This document shows positions 53,280-62,261 of a stretch of DNA of 64,000 nt, one piece after another. Each line of letters opens with the position of its first letter. Positions within the stretch are counted from its first letter, which is position 1. A program made the translations under genes and the position numbers. The notes beneath the pieces were generated by a model, which did not search any database, was not told where the DNA came from, and saw only the letters and a list, made by a program, of their open reading frames with translations. Source of the stretch: Myxococcales bacterium (GTDB lineage: Bacteria > Myxococcota_A > Polyangia > Polyangiales > Polyangiaceae). Location: assembly GCA_016794345.1 (NCBI GenBank), contig JAEUKE010000038.1:30855-94854 (forward strand), written 5' to 3'.

Positions 53280-54134
53280 CTACTGCTTCGGCTTCTCGGC
53301 CGCCTTCTTCGCGGCCGGCTGCTTCTCTTTTTTCTTCTTCTTTGCGTCTGTCGTGTCTTTGTCCGCGTCCTTCGCGTCTTTGTCGGCGTTCTCGGAGTCC
53401 TCGGCGGCGGCGTACTCGCCCGCCTTGCGCTCGGCGGCCGCCTTCTCGGCGGCTGCCTCCTCTTCCTTGCGCTCCTTGTCCTCGCGCACGCGCTTGATGT
53501 CGGTGTCGTAGTCCCACCGATCGACGCGCTCGTCGTTGTCGATGTCGACGCCCATCCGCTCGAGGCGACCGTCGGTCCCGTACATCTCCCAGATGTCCGG
53601 CTTCGAGTCGTTGTTCGTGTCGCGCTTCGCCCGGATCAGGCGGCCGCCGGAGTAGAACTTCCACTCGTCGGGGTTGCCGTCGTAGTTCGAGTCGAGCTTC
53701 ATCTCGGCGATGCGGCCCTTCGAGAAGGTGATCCAGGTGTCGATCTTGCCGTCGTAGTTCGTGTCGGCTTCCTCGAAGAGGCTCTCGCCCTTGTCGTTGT
53801 ACTTGCGGACGACGTCCTTCGTGCCGTCGAGGTTCGTGTCGGTCTCGCGGCAGACCAGGATGCGTTGACGATCGGGGCCCTGGCCCACGATCGCGAAGAC
53901 GCGTCGGACGTTCGGGAGCACGGCGCCGGGCCCCGCGGTCTCGATGACGTCACGGTCCTTGCGGTTGCGGAAGTCGCATTTCGACTGGTCGTCGATCGAG
54001 CCGTCGGCGAGGCGCTTCTTCGGGGTGACCGTCGCGGGGCTGTTGAAGGCCTCCTGCGCGCTTTTCTTGCAGCCGGTGCCGAACGCCAGCGTGACGGCGA
54101 GCGGAGCGAGAGCCAAAAGCCGAGTCGAGCTCAT
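53280..54134 (-). CDS. Lipoprotein with tandem calcium-type DxNxDGxxD repeats (1)
   Basis: 284 residues from the ATG at 54134, chosen because AGAAGGA lies five bases upstream. An ATG five codons earlier overlaps the neighbour's stop. Signal peptide ends LAFGTGC (lipobox). Five repeats of about 24-25 residues have the pattern D-x-N-x-D-G-x-x-D-x-W-x-x-Y-x-x-G-R-L (ETDTNLDGTKD; ADTNYDGKIDTW; LDSNYDGNPDEWKFYSGGRL; RDTNNDSKPDIWEMYGTDGR; DIDNDERVDRW). They resemble EF-hand/thrombospondin-type-3 calcium loops. The C-terminal 80 residues are a Lys/Ala/Glu-rich helical tail (KKKKKEKQPAAKKAAEKPK). Probably surface- or periplasm-exposed; role unknown. Second of two paralogous genes. Confidence 0.72.
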   Translation of the reverse strand: MSSTRLLALAPLAVTLAFGTGCKKSAQEAFNSPATVTPKKRLADGSIDDQSKCDFRNRKDRDVIETAGPGAVLPNVRRVFAIVGQGPDRQRILVCRETDTNLDGTKDVVRKYNDKGESLFEEADTNYDGKIDTWITFSKGRIAEMKLDSNYDGNPDEWKFYSGGRLIRAKRDTNNDSKPDIWEMYGTDGRLERMGVDIDNDERVDRWDYDTDIKRVREDKERKEEEAAAEKAAAERKAGEYAAAEDSENADKDAKDADKDTTDAKKKKKEKQPAAKKAAEKPKQ

Positions 54135-54145
54135 GTTCGTCCTTC

Positions 54146-54982
54146 TCATTTAGCAGGCGGGGTGGCTTTCGCTGCCGACGCGCTCGGGGCGGGGGGCGCG
54201 CTGGCGCTCGGGGCGGGGGGCGCGCTGGCGCTCGGGGCGGTCGAGGCCGGCCCGAAGCTGCCGGGCGCAGTTCCGCTCGCGGCGGGCGCGACCGCGGAGG
54301 CAACGGGGCTCGGAGGCGCCTTGTAGCTCTCGCCGCAGGTGTCGACCGCGCTGTCCGGGTCGGGCTTGCCGTCCGCGTTGTGGTCCTTCACGACCACGGC
54401 GCAGTCGGGGTTGTCGGGTCGGTTGAAGTCCCACCACTCGTCGACGATGCCGTCGGCGTCACTGTCGCGCTCGGCCTTGGCGAGGCGACCGCCTTCGTAC
54501 GTCTCCCACGTGTCGAGCTTCGAGTCGAAGTTGGTCTCCCGCTCCTTCGCGGTGACGACGCCGTTCACCAGCGTCTGCACTTCGTCCGGGCGACCGTCTC
54601 GATCGAAGTCCGACTCGCGACGCCGCTCGCGGCCCGCTTCGTCGTAGTAGATGAACGCGTCCTTCACGCCGTCGAAGTTCGGATCGATCGCGCGGCAGAC
54701 CTCTTTGCCACCGGACATCACGCGCCACAGGTCGGGGCGGCCGTCCCCGTTGACGTCCGTTCGCTTCGCGCTGCCGCCGTCGATGTCGCAGGGCTCATGC
54801 TCGATGTCGAGCTTGTGCTGGTCGCTGGCGGTCTTGGCTCCGTCTTGCCCACTGGCGCAGCTGGCCGACGCGGCCACAAAAGACAGCAACATCAGTCCGT
54901 TAGCCGCCGATGTGCGAAGGCGACGAGCCAGCCCGAACGCACACCGATGCTGCGGCCCGGCCGGGCCATGGAAAGAAGGCAT
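54146..54982 (-). CDS. Lipoprotein with tandem calcium-type DxNxDGxxD repeats (2)
   Basis: 278 residues from the ATG at 54982 (MPSFHGPAGP); an earlier ATG at 55057 is possible. Signal peptide RRLRTSAANGLMLLSFVAAS then ASC lipobox. Five calcium-type loops are visible: DVNGDGRPDLW, DPNFDGVKDAF, DFDRDGRPDEV, TNFDSKLDTWETYEGGRLAK and DSDADGIVDEWWDF. The spacing and the W/GRL elements match the next gene, so the two are paralogues in tandem. The C-terminus is a Pro/Ala/Ser tract with repeated SASAPPAP. The stop overlaps a possible start of the downstream paralogue. Confidence 0.7.
   Translation of the reverse strand: MPSFHGPAGPQHRCAFGLARRLRTSAANGLMLLSFVAASASCASGQDGAKTASDQHKLDIEHEPCDIDGGSAKRTDVNGDGRPDLWRVMSGGKEVCRAIDPNFDGVKDAFIYYDEAGRERRRESDFDRDGRPDEVQTLVNGVVTAKERETNFDSKLDTWETYEGGRLAKAERDSDADGIVDEWWDFNRPDNPDCAVVVKDHNADGKPDPDSAVDTCGESYKAPPSPVASAVAPAASGTAPGSFGPASTAPSASAPPAPSASAPPAPSASAAKATPPAK
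54181..54240 (-). repeat. 24-bp tandem repeat (2.5 units) in lipoprotein tail
   Basis: Unit CGCTCGGGGCGGGGGGCGCG+CTGG at 54181-54204 and 54205-54228, identical, with a half unit to 54240. It encodes the repeated APPAPSAS motif on the minus strand. A whole number of codons per unit means copy changes keep the frame. Confidence 0.92.
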
Positions 54983-55145
54983 CGCGGGCGAGTCTACTCT
55001 GCCCCGTTCGAAGCCGGCAATGGGCACGGGGTCGATTGACAACATACGTACCAGCATCTAGGGTAACGCCTTGTCAGTGGTGCCGCGGCCGGGCTTGGTC
55101 GAGGTCGCCCCTGGCACCACCCAGGCGGTCCGTGAGCACGGGCGT

Positions 55146-55382
55146 ATGTCGCGGAAGAAAGTTTCGACGACCATCTACATCACGCCCGAGCAGGCCGATC
55201 GGCTGAAGCTCCTGCACGACCGGACCAAGGTGCCCATCGCGGTCTACATCCGGGAAGGCATCGACATGGTGCTCAAGCATTACGAGCACATGCTCCCGGG
55301 GCAGATGTCGCTCGACGCCGAGCGTCCCTCGGTGCCGCCGCCCGCCGTCACGCCGATCCCTTCGGCCGTGACGAAGAAGTAG
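55146..55382 (+). CDS. Ribbon-helix-helix (CopG-like) DNA-binding protein
   Basis: 78 residues from the ATG at 55146. KKVSTTIYITPEQADRLKLL has the beta-ribbon (T-I-Y-I-T) and first helix. RTKVPIAVYIREGIDMVLKH is the second helix ('s.yirea', the dimer core). This is the layout of short RHH regulators such as antitoxin-type CopG proteins. No toxin gene is adjacent, so autoregulator or global regulator is equally open. The last 25 residues are Pro-rich. Confidence 0.75.
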   Translation: MSRKKVSTTIYITPEQADRLKLLHDRTKVPIAVYIREGIDMVLKHYEHMLPGQMSLDAERPSVPPPAVTPIPSAVTKK

Positions 55383-55438
55383 GCGCGAGCGACCCCGAAG
55401 CTGGGTACCCCGCAAGCTGGGTTCTCGAGCTGGACGAC

Positions 55439-55457
55439 GTGGCGATCTCGTCGCCAC
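55439..55457. terminator. Hairpin between the RHH gene and lepA
   Basis: GTGGCGA-TCTCG-TCGCCAC, perfect 7-bp arms with a 5-base loop. There is no T run. It lies in the 164-bp gap before lepA, where a direct repeat AAGCTGGGT (near 55398 and 55414) is also seen. Probably a terminator-like structure. Confidence 0.35.
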
Positions 55458-55546
55458 GCCTCGCCTCACGACGCGGGCGCGCGCTGCCTCCGGGGTTTTG
55501 GCGCCGCTCACCACGGATTCTCTGCTAAGTCACCGGCGCCGCTCCG

Positions 55547-57352
55547 ATGTCCACTCCGCCCCGCCTCATCCGGAACTTCTCGATCATCGCCCACATCGAC
55601 CACGGGAAGTCGACGCTCGCCGACCGCATCCTGGAGTTCACGGGCGCGCTCTCGGACCGAGAGAAGCAGGCGCAGTTCCTCGACAAGATGGACATCGAGC
55701 GAGAGCGCGGCATCACGATCAAGGCGCAGACCGTCCGCCTCAAATACAAGGCGAAGGACGGCGAGACCTACACGCTGCACCTCATCGACACGCCAGGCCA
55801 CGTGGACTTCGGCTACGAGGTGTCACGCAGCCTCCAGGCCTGCGAGGGGGCGCTCCTCGTCGTGGACGCGTCCCAAGGGGTCGAGGCGCAGACGCTCGCG
55901 AACGTCTTCTTGGCGCTCGACAACAACCTCGAGATCATCCCGGTCCTCAACAAGATCGACCTGCCGAGCGCGGACATCGACCGGACCACGCGCGAGATCG
56001 AGGACGTCGTCGGGCTCGACTGCTCGGGGGCCATCCCGGCGTCCGCCAAGACCGGCCAGGGCATCGGCGAGATCCTGGAGGCGGTCGTCGCACGCGTCCC
56101 GCCCCCGAAAGGAAACGCAGACATCGCGCCGCGCGCGCTCATCTTCGACAGCTGGTACGACAGCTACCGCGGCGCGGTTTGTATGGTGCGCGTGGTCGAC
56201 GGAACCCTGCGCAAGGGTCAGAAGGTGCGCTTCCTCGCCACGGGCCGCGACTACGAGATCACCGAGATGGGGATCTTCACGCCGCACGCGACGGCCATCA
56301 CCGAGATCGGCCCCGGGGAGGTCGGCTTCATCGCCGGCAACATCAAGACCGTCCACGACACGCGCATCGGCGACACCGTGACGGACGCGGTGCACCCCGC
56401 GACGGATCCGCTGCCCGGCTTCAAGGACGTGAAGCCCATGGTCTTCGCGGGCATCTTCCCGACCGACTCGGCCCAGTACGACGACCTCCGCGACGCGCTC
56501 TCGAAGCTCCGCATGAACGACGCGTCGTTCGTCTACGAGCCGGACACGTCGGAGGCGCTCGGCTTCGGCTTCCGCTGCGGCTTCCTCGGCCTCCTCCACA
56601 TGGAGATCATCCAGGAGAGGCTCGAGCGCGAGTACAACCTGGACCTCATCACGACCGCCCCCAGTGTCGTCTACCACGTGTTCCTGAAGGACTCGCTGGA
56701 GATGAAGACGGTGGAGAACCCGGCCAAGCTCCCGCCGGTCGGCAGCATCGACCACATCGAGGAGCCCATCATCCGGCTCACCGTACACGTGCCGACGACC
56801 TACGTCGGCGCGGTGCTCGCCCTCTGCCAGGAGCGGCGCGGCGACCAGAAGAGCATCCAATACGCGTCGGCCGACCGCGTGATCATCACGTACGACATCC
56901 CGCTCGGCGAGGTGCTCTTCGACTTCCACGACAAGCTGAAGAGCATCTCCCGCGGCTACGCCTCGATGGACTACGAGGTCACGGGCTACGAGCGCGGCGA
57001 TCTCGTGCGCGTCGACATGCTCGTGAACGGCGACGCGCTCGACGCGCTCAGCGTCATCGTCCACCGCGAGAAGGCCTACACGCGCGGGCGCGACCTCGCC
57101 GAGAAGCTGAAGGAGCTCGTGCCGCGCCAGCAATACGAGGTGGCCATCCAGGCCGCCATCGGCGCCAAGGTCATCGCGCGGACGACCGTGAAGGCCATGC
57201 GCAAGGACGTGACGGCCAAGTGTTACGGCGGCGACATCAGCCGCAAGCGCAAGCTCCTCGAGAAGCAGAAAGAGGGCAAGAAGCGCATGAAGATGGTCGG
57301 CAGCGTCGAGATCCCCCAAGAGGCCTTCCTCGCCATCCTGAAGGTCGACTGA
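55547..57352 (+). CDS. lepA: Elongation factor 4 (LepA)
   Basis: 601 residues, normal length. Ribosome-back-translocation/initiation-assisting GTPase. The G domain has [15 protein letters not shown] (G1), RGITIKAQT (G2), [16 protein letters not shown] (G3) and [10 protein letters not shown] (G4). Domains II-V include [20 protein letters not shown] and GYASMDYE (EF-G-like IV). The LepA-specific C-terminus has [20 protein letters not shown] and KKRMKMVG. Followed after 4 bp by the PHP-domain gene. Confidence 0.97.
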   Translation: MSTPPRLIRNFSIIAHIDHGKSTLADRILEFTGALSDREKQAQFLDKMDIERERGITIKAQTVRLKYKAKDGETYTLHLIDTPGHVDFGYEVSRSLQACEGALLVVDASQGVEAQTLANVFLALDNNLEIIPVLNKIDLPSADIDRTTREIEDVVGLDCSGAIPASAKTGQGIGEILEAVVARVPPPKGNADIAPRALIFDSWYDSYRGAVCMVRVVDGTLRKGQKVRFLATGRDYEITEMGIFTPHATAITEIGPGEVGFIAGNIKTVHDTRIGDTVTDAVHPATDPLPGFKDVKPMVFAGIFPTDSAQYDDLRDALSKLRMNDASFVYEPDTSEALGFGFRCGFLGLLHMEIIQERLEREYNLDLITTAPSVVYHVFLKDSLEMKTVENPAKLPPVGSIDHIEEPIIRLTVHVPTTYVGAVLALCQERRGDQKSIQYASADRVIITYDIPLGEVLFDFHDKLKSISRGYASMDYEVTGYERGDLVRVDMLVNGDALDALSVIVHREKAYTRGRDLAEKLKELVPRQQYEVAIQAAIGAKVIARTTVKAMRKDVTAKCYGGDISRKRKLLEKQKEGKKRMKMVGSVEIPQEAFLAILKVD

Positions 57353-57356
57353 GCCC

Positions 57357-58979
57357 ATGGGGTGGGAGGGTTCGGTGGCGTCGATCCCCATGGACTCACC
57401 CCCCCAACCCCCCTCACGGGGTGAGGGGGGAGCGCGCTGGACCGGAGCCGCTTGTGCGGTGGCTGGTTTCCTCACCGCAGGCAGTGCGGCGGCCGACGAG
57501 GTGCTGACGTTCTCGGGCACGGTGGACGCCTCGGCGCCCGCTCACTTCACGATCCCGTTCGAGGTGCCGGCGGGAACGAACGAGATCCAGATCGACCACG
57601 ACGACGGCGATCCGGACGACATCCTCGACTGGGGGCTCTCGTCGCCCTCCGGCTTTCGCGGCTGGGGCGGCGGCAACGACGAGCCGGCCATCGTGTCCGA
57701 GCTCGCCGCCAGCCGCAGCTACCTCACCGGGCCGATCGAGGCGGGCACGTGGGCGGTCGACGTCGGCAAGGCGAAGGTCGTCGGCGGGACGGCGAGCTAT
57801 TCGGTCACGGTCACGCTCCGCGACGCGCCGACGCTCGCGCCCCAACCAACGCGCAGGCCTTACGCGCCGGCCGCGGCGCTCCGCACCGAGGCGCGCTGGT
57901 ACGCGGGTGACTTCCACGTCCACTCCGCCGAGAGCGGGGACGCGGCCGCCACCTTCGACGAGATCGTGGCGCTCGCGAAGTCCCGAGGCCTCGACTTCGT
58001 CGAGCTCTCCGACCACAACACGACCTCGCAGCTCGACTTCGTGACCGACGTGCAGAGCCACGCCGGCTCTCTCTTGATCCTCCCGGGGGTGGAGTTCACG
58101 ACCTACGCGGGGCACGCAAACGGCATCGGCGCGACCGCCTTCGTGGATCACAAGTTCGATCCGTCCGCGCCAGCGATCCGCGCGGCGGCGGACGCCTTCC
58201 ACGCGCAGGGCGCGCTCTTCGCGCTGAACCACCCCGCGCTCGACATCGGCGACGCGTGCATCGGGTGCGCCTGGAAACACGATCTTCCGTCCTCGGAGAT
58301 CGACGCGATCGAGATCGTGACCGCCGGCTCGGCGCAGATCTTCTACGAGCCGGCCTCCCGCATCTGGGAGGAGCTCGCGTCGCAGGGCGCACACGTGGCC
58401 GCGATCGGCGGGAGCGACGACCACCGAGCGGGCCAGGACCCAGGGGCCTTCGGCACGCCGATCGGATCCCCCACCACCATGGTGTTCGCGACGGAGCTCA
58501 GCGCCGAGGGCATCCTGACGGGGATCCGCAACGGTCGCACGGTCGTGAAGGTCCGCGGCCCCGGCGACCCCATGGTGGAGCTCTCCGAGCTCTCCCAGGA
58601 CGAACCAGGGACTCCGCCGCAGATCGTCGCGCGGATCACCGGCGGCGTGGGCCTCGACGTGCGCTTCGTCGTCGACGGCGAGCTCGGGGACGTGGTGACG
58701 ATCGACAGCGACCCGTTCGAGCTCACCATGGAGGCCGCGGGCGCGCCGGGCGAGACACACCGCTACCGGGTCGAGGTGCTCGAAGGCGTGACGCCCGTGA
58801 CCCTGACGAGCCATCTCTGGGTGACGACGCCGGAGCCCGCTTCGGGCTCGAACGACACGTACGCGGCGGGTGGCGGGTGCTCCGCGGCGGCGGAAGCCGG
58901 GCCATCCTGGGGTGGCTTCGCCCTGGCGCTCGGCGTGCTCGCGGGCGCCGGTGGGCTCATGAAGAGGAGACGGACATGA
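57357..58979 (+). CDS. Secreted PHP-domain phosphoesterase with MYXO-CTERM tail
   Basis: 540 residues from the ATG at 57357; ATG at 57390 is an alternative. A GC-rich dispersed repeat encodes residues 13-24 (SPPQPPSRGEGG), placed before the signal sequence TGAACAVAGFLTAGSAAADE. An N-terminal beta domain (about 48-155) is followed by a PHP domain (about 180-430) with metal-binding motifs DFHVHSAESGD, VELSDHNTTS, PGVEFTTYAGHANGIG, ALNHPALD and GGSDDHRAG. The C-terminus has AAGGGCSAAAEAG, a hydrophobic helix and MKRRRT, the MYXO-CTERM signal for surface retention. It is probably a surface phosphoesterase. It overlaps the M16 gene downstream (ATGA). Confidence 0.82.
   Translation: MGWEGSVASIPMDSPPQPPSRGEGGARWTGAACAVAGFLTAGSAAADEVLTFSGTVDASAPAHFTIPFEVPAGTNEIQIDHDDGDPDDILDWGLSSPSGFRGWGGGNDEPAIVSELAASRSYLTGPIEAGTWAVDVGKAKVVGGTASYSVTVTLRDAPTLAPQPTRRPYAPAAALRTEARWYAGDFHVHSAESGDAAATFDEIVALAKSRGLDFVELSDHNTTSQLDFVTDVQSHAGSLLILPGVEFTTYAGHANGIGATAFVDHKFDPSAPAIRAAADAFHAQGALFALNHPALDIGDACIGCAWKHDLPSSEIDAIEIVTAGSAQIFYEPASRIWEELASQGAHVAAIGGSDDHRAGQDPGAFGTPIGSPTTMVFATELSAEGILTGIRNGRTVVKVRGPGDPMVELSELSQDEPGTPPQIVARITGGVGLDVRFVVDGELGDVVTIDSDPFELTMEAAGAPGETHRYRVEVLEGVTPVTLTSHLWVTTPEPASGSNDTYAAGGGCSAAAEAGPSWGGFALALGVLAGAGGLMKRRRT
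57396..57430 (-). repeat. Dispersed GC-rich inverted repeat, copy C
   Basis: Opposite orientation to copies A and B: on the minus strand it begins CCCCCCTCACCCCGTGAGGG and ends TTGGGGGGGTGA. On the plus strand it encodes SPPQPPSRGEGG at the N-terminus of the PHP protein, the same peptide and frame as copy B in rluB. Confidence 0.9.
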
Positions 58980-60364
58980 CGGAGATCGAGCGGGTGAAGG
59001 CGGCGGCCGAACGAGCCGGCCGCCGTCCGGACACGAAGATCCGCTACCTCGGGCCCGAGCGGTTCGGCCCCGCGATCACGCTGCATCGGTTCGAGCTCGA
59101 CAACGGGCTCACGGTGCTGCTGGAGATCGACCCCTCGGCGCCGGTCGTGTCGCTGCAGACGTGGATGAAGGTCGGCTCCCGCTGCGAGAAGCCCGGCAAG
59201 ACCGGTATCTCGCACCTCTTCGAGCACCTCATGTTCGGCGAGACGGAGACCACGCCTCACGGCGCCTTCGACAGGAAGATCGAAGAAGCCGGGGGTGAGA
59301 CGAACGCCGGCACCTTCCTCGACTGGACCTACTACCACCAGAACCTCCCGAAGGACGCGCTCGAGCTCGGGCTCAGGCTCGAGGCGGAGCGGCTGCGTAC
59401 GCTGGTCCTCCGCGAGCCGCAGGTCGCGAGCGAAAAGGAGGTGGTCGCGAACGAGCGCCGACAGCGGGTCGACGACGACATCGACGGCTTCGCGAGCGAG
59501 GTGCTCTATCGCGAGGCCTTCCAGCGGCACAGCTACGGCATCCCCACCATCGGCTCGATGGAAGACATCCTCTCGTTCACCCCGGACGACTGCACCTCGT
59601 TTTACCGGACGTATTACGCGCCCAACAACGCGACCCTGGTGATCGTCGGGGACGTGGACATCGAGCCGACGCTCGGGGCCATCGCCGAGCACTTCGGCAA
59701 GCTCGAGAGGAGCGAGATCCCGGTGGAGGACATCCGCCCGGAGCCGCCGCAGCTCGAGGAGAGGAAGGTGGCGTTCGAGAAGCCGACCCCGACCGACAAG
59801 GTCTCGATCGGCTACAAGGCGCCGGCGCTCGGCGATCACGATCACGCGCCGCTCGTCGCCCTCTGCGAGATCCTCTTCGGCGGCCGCGCGAGCCGCATCC
59901 ACCGCAAGCTCGTCCACGAGATGGAGATCGCGAGCGAGGTGCGAGGGTGGGTAGGCACCTTCCGGGATCCGGGCCTCTTCGACATCGGCCTCGTCGCACG
60001 CGAAGGCACCACCGCGGACGACCTGCTCGCCGCGTTCGACGCCGAGCTCGAACGAGTCATCGAGGAGCCGGTCACCGAGGCGGAGGTCGAGCGCGCGCGG
60101 GCCAAGCTCGAGCTCTCGGCGCTGCAAGGCCTGGAGACGGTGAGCGGTCGCGCCGAGACAATCGGTTTCTACGAGACCGTGCTCGGCTCGCCGCAGAGCT
60201 ACTTCGACAAGGTCGCGGCCTACCGCCGCGTGACGCGCTCCGACGTGCTCCGCGTGGCGCGCCGCTTCTTGGTGAAAGAAGCTCGCACGATCGTCATCGT
60301 CCGGCCGAGCGGCGAGCTTGACGAGAGCGAAGACCCCGAGCTCCGCGAGGAAGATCCGGAATGA
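58976..60364 (+). CDS. M16 family zinc metallopeptidase, catalytic subunit
   Basis: 462 residues. Inverted zinc motif HLFEHLMFG (HxxEH) with the distal Glu in SEKEVVANERRQ, so catalytically complete. N-terminal half (about 35-250) active domain; C-terminal half contains SIGYKAPALGDHDHAPLVAL and FGGRASRIHRKLVHE. No signal peptide, so cytoplasmic or periplasmic by another route. The start overlaps the PHP gene and the stop overlaps the second M16 gene, so the three are coupled. Family members degrade peptides or process precursors as alpha/beta heterodimers. Confidence 0.9.
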   Translation: MTEIERVKAAAERAGRRPDTKIRYLGPERFGPAITLHRFELDNGLTVLLEIDPSAPVVSLQTWMKVGSRCEKPGKTGISHLFEHLMFGETETTPHGAFDRKIEEAGGETNAGTFLDWTYYHQNLPKDALELGLRLEAERLRTLVLREPQVASEKEVVANERRQRVDDDIDGFASEVLYREAFQRHSYGIPTIGSMEDILSFTPDDCTSFYRTYYAPNNATLVIVGDVDIEPTLGAIAEHFGKLERSEIPVEDIRPEPPQLEERKVAFEKPTPTDKVSIGYKAPALGDHDHAPLVALCEILFGGRASRIHRKLVHEMEIASEVRGWVGTFRDPGLFDIGLVAREGTTADDLLAAFDAELERVIEEPVTEAEVERARAKLELSALQGLETVSGRAETIGFYETVLGSPQSYFDKVAAYRRVTRSDVLRVARRFLVKEARTIVIVRPSGELDESEDPELREEDPE

Positions 60365-61644
60365 CGTCCCCCGTCTTCGTCGAACATTCGGCGGCGTTGC
60401 CGCTCGTGACAATCAGCATCGGGTTCTTGACCGGCAGTGCGGCCGACCCGCCCGGCAAGGAGGGCCTGGCCCGCGTGGCCGCGCGGATGCTCCGCCGCGG
60501 CGCGGACGGGCTGACGAACGAGCAGATCGAGGACCTCGTCGATCGGCTCGGGGGTGAGCTGGGCATCGAGGCCGGCCCCAGCTCGGTGTCGCTCTCCTCG
60601 GAGGTGATCTCGCGCAACCTCGAGCCCTTCGTGGGCCTCGTGGAGAAGCTCCTCGCGAGCTCCACGCTCCCCGAAGAAGAGGTGGGCCGCGTCGTCCGGG
60701 AGATGCAGGCCGAGATCGTCGATTCCCGCGACAGCGATCGATCGCTCGCGAGCCGCGCCCTTCGCCGCACGCTCTTCGCGGGCCACCCCTACGCGCGGCG
60801 GGTCTCCGGCAGCATCGACTCGCTCGAGACCATCACGCGCGCGGACGTGGTCCGGTGGATCGAGACCCACCTCACGCGCAAGAACGCGGTCGTCGCGTTC
60901 TCGGGTGACATCGACGAGGCCCGCGCGAGAGAGATCGCCGAGCGGATCCTCGCGCGCCTCCCCGAAGGCCGCGCCTTCGTCGACGAGACGCCCGAGCCCG
61001 CGGGGGTCCGCGGCCGGCACCTGGTCCTGGTCGACAAGCCCGATCGCACGCAGGTTCAGCTCGTGGTCGGCTCGCTGGGGTCGACCCCACACGATCCGGA
61101 CCACGTGCCGTGGTCGGTCGGGAACACCGCGTTCGGCGGCACGTTCACCTCGCGCCTCATGCAGGAGGTGCGCGCCAAGCGAGGCTGGTCCTACGGCGCG
61201 TCCTCGCGCATCGGCTACGACCGGCGGCGGGACGCGTTCACCATGTGGACGGCCCCGAGCTCGACCGACGCCGCGGCGTGCCTCGCGCTCGAGCTCGGTC
61301 TGGTCTCGGAGGTGAAAGAGGGCGGGCTCACGGAGGAGGAGGTCGGCTTCGTGAAGAACTACCTCGTCCGGTCACACGCGTTCGACGTCGACACCGCCCG
61401 CAAGCGCGTGGCGCTCCCGCTCGAGGAGGCCCTGCTCGGCCTGCCGGCCGGCTACCACGCCGGATGGCTCGATCGCGTTCGGGCGTGCCAGCGCGCGGAG
61501 ATCAACGAGGCGCTCGCTCGGCGCATGCCGCGAGAGGACCTGGTCGTGGCGGCGGTCGTCACGCGCGCGGACACGGGTGAGGCCCTCGAGAAGGCCATGG
61601 GCGACGTCGCCAGCGTGACGGTGCTGGAGCCCGACTTCGAGTAG
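60361..61644 (+). CDS. M16 family peptidase, non-catalytic partner subunit
   Basis: 427 residues. Lacks the HxxEH motif: the equivalent helix reads EGLARVAARMLRRGADGL. It retains the C-terminal substrate-binding R-x-x-x-Y pair (KRGWSYGASSRIGY) and GGTFTSRLMQEVR. This matches the inactive partner of bacterial M16B heterodimers. The ATG overlaps the catalytic subunit's stop by four bases, consistent with obligate pairing. Confidence 0.88.
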   Translation: MTSPVFVEHSAALPLVTISIGFLTGSAADPPGKEGLARVAARMLRRGADGLTNEQIEDLVDRLGGELGIEAGPSSVSLSSEVISRNLEPFVGLVEKLLASSTLPEEEVGRVVREMQAEIVDSRDSDRSLASRALRRTLFAGHPYARRVSGSIDSLETITRADVVRWIETHLTRKNAVVAFSGDIDEARAREIAERILARLPEGRAFVDETPEPAGVRGRHLVLVDKPDRTQVQLVVGSLGSTPHDPDHVPWSVGNTAFGGTFTSRLMQEVRAKRGWSYGASSRIGYDRRRDAFTMWTAPSSTDAAACLALELGLVSEVKEGGLTEEEVGFVKNYLVRSHAFDVDTARKRVALPLEEALLGLPAGYHAGWLDRVRACQRAEINEALARRMPREDLVVAAVVTRADTGEALEKAMGDVASVTVLEPDFE

Positions 61645-61694
61645 CCGACGATGTCCCTTGATTTGCTCGGCTGTCCGGGCGAAGAACGCACCCC

Positions 61695-62261
61695 GTGAGC
61701 GACGTGCTCCTCGATCCTTCTGCGGTCGCGATCTCGCTGACACGAATCGCGGCGGAGATCGTGGAGCGTGGTCGTCGGCTGCCGGGCGGCCTGGTTCTCG
61801 TGGGCATCCGACGCGGCGGCGATCCGCTGGCCAAGCGCATCGCCGCGCAGATCGGCGGGCTGGGCCAGCCCCAGCCGCCCATCGGCGCGGTCGACATCAC
61901 GCTCTACCGCGACGACGCCGCGACGGCGTTGCCCAGCCCGAAGATCGGCCCGAGCAAGCTGCCGACATCCATCGAAGGCAAGCGCGTCGTGCTCGTCGAC
62001 GACGTGCTCCACACGGGCCGAACCATCCGGGCGGCGCTCGACGCCTTGCTCGACTTCGGCCGGCCTCGCACGGTGGAGCTCGCGGTCCTGATCGACCGCG
62101 GCGGGCGCGAGCTCCCGATCCAGCCCGACTACACCGGCCTCAAGGTGGAGGTCACGGCGAACGAGCGGATCGAGGTGGTCTGGAAGCGCATCGGCCCGGC
62201 CCCTGATGACGAAGAGCCGTGGGCCATTCGGGTGCCGCGCGGCGCGAAGGAGGGCACATGA
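61695..62261 (+). CDS. pyrR: PyrR-type uracil phosphoribosyltransferase/attenuation regulator
   Basis: 188 residues from a GTG. PRPP-binding motif [13 protein letters not shown] (about 97-110), the [10 protein letters not shown] phosphate loop and the [16 protein letters not shown] flexible loop fit PyrR. The C-terminus is slightly extended. It overlaps pyrB by four bases (ATGA), so the two are one unit. Family members bind pyr mRNA in Gram-positives; no pyr attenuator hairpin is evident in the 50 bp before it, so it may serve as a salvage enzyme here. Confidence 0.88.
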   Translation: MSDVLLDPSAVAISLTRIAAEIVERGRRLPGGLVLVGIRRGGDPLAKRIAAQIGGLGQPQPPIGAVDITLYRDDAATALPSPKIGPSKLPTSIEGKRVVLVDDVLHTGRTIRAALDALLDFGRPRTVELAVLIDRGGRELPIQPDYTGLKVEVTANERIEVVWKRIGPAPDDEEPWAIRVPRGAKEGT

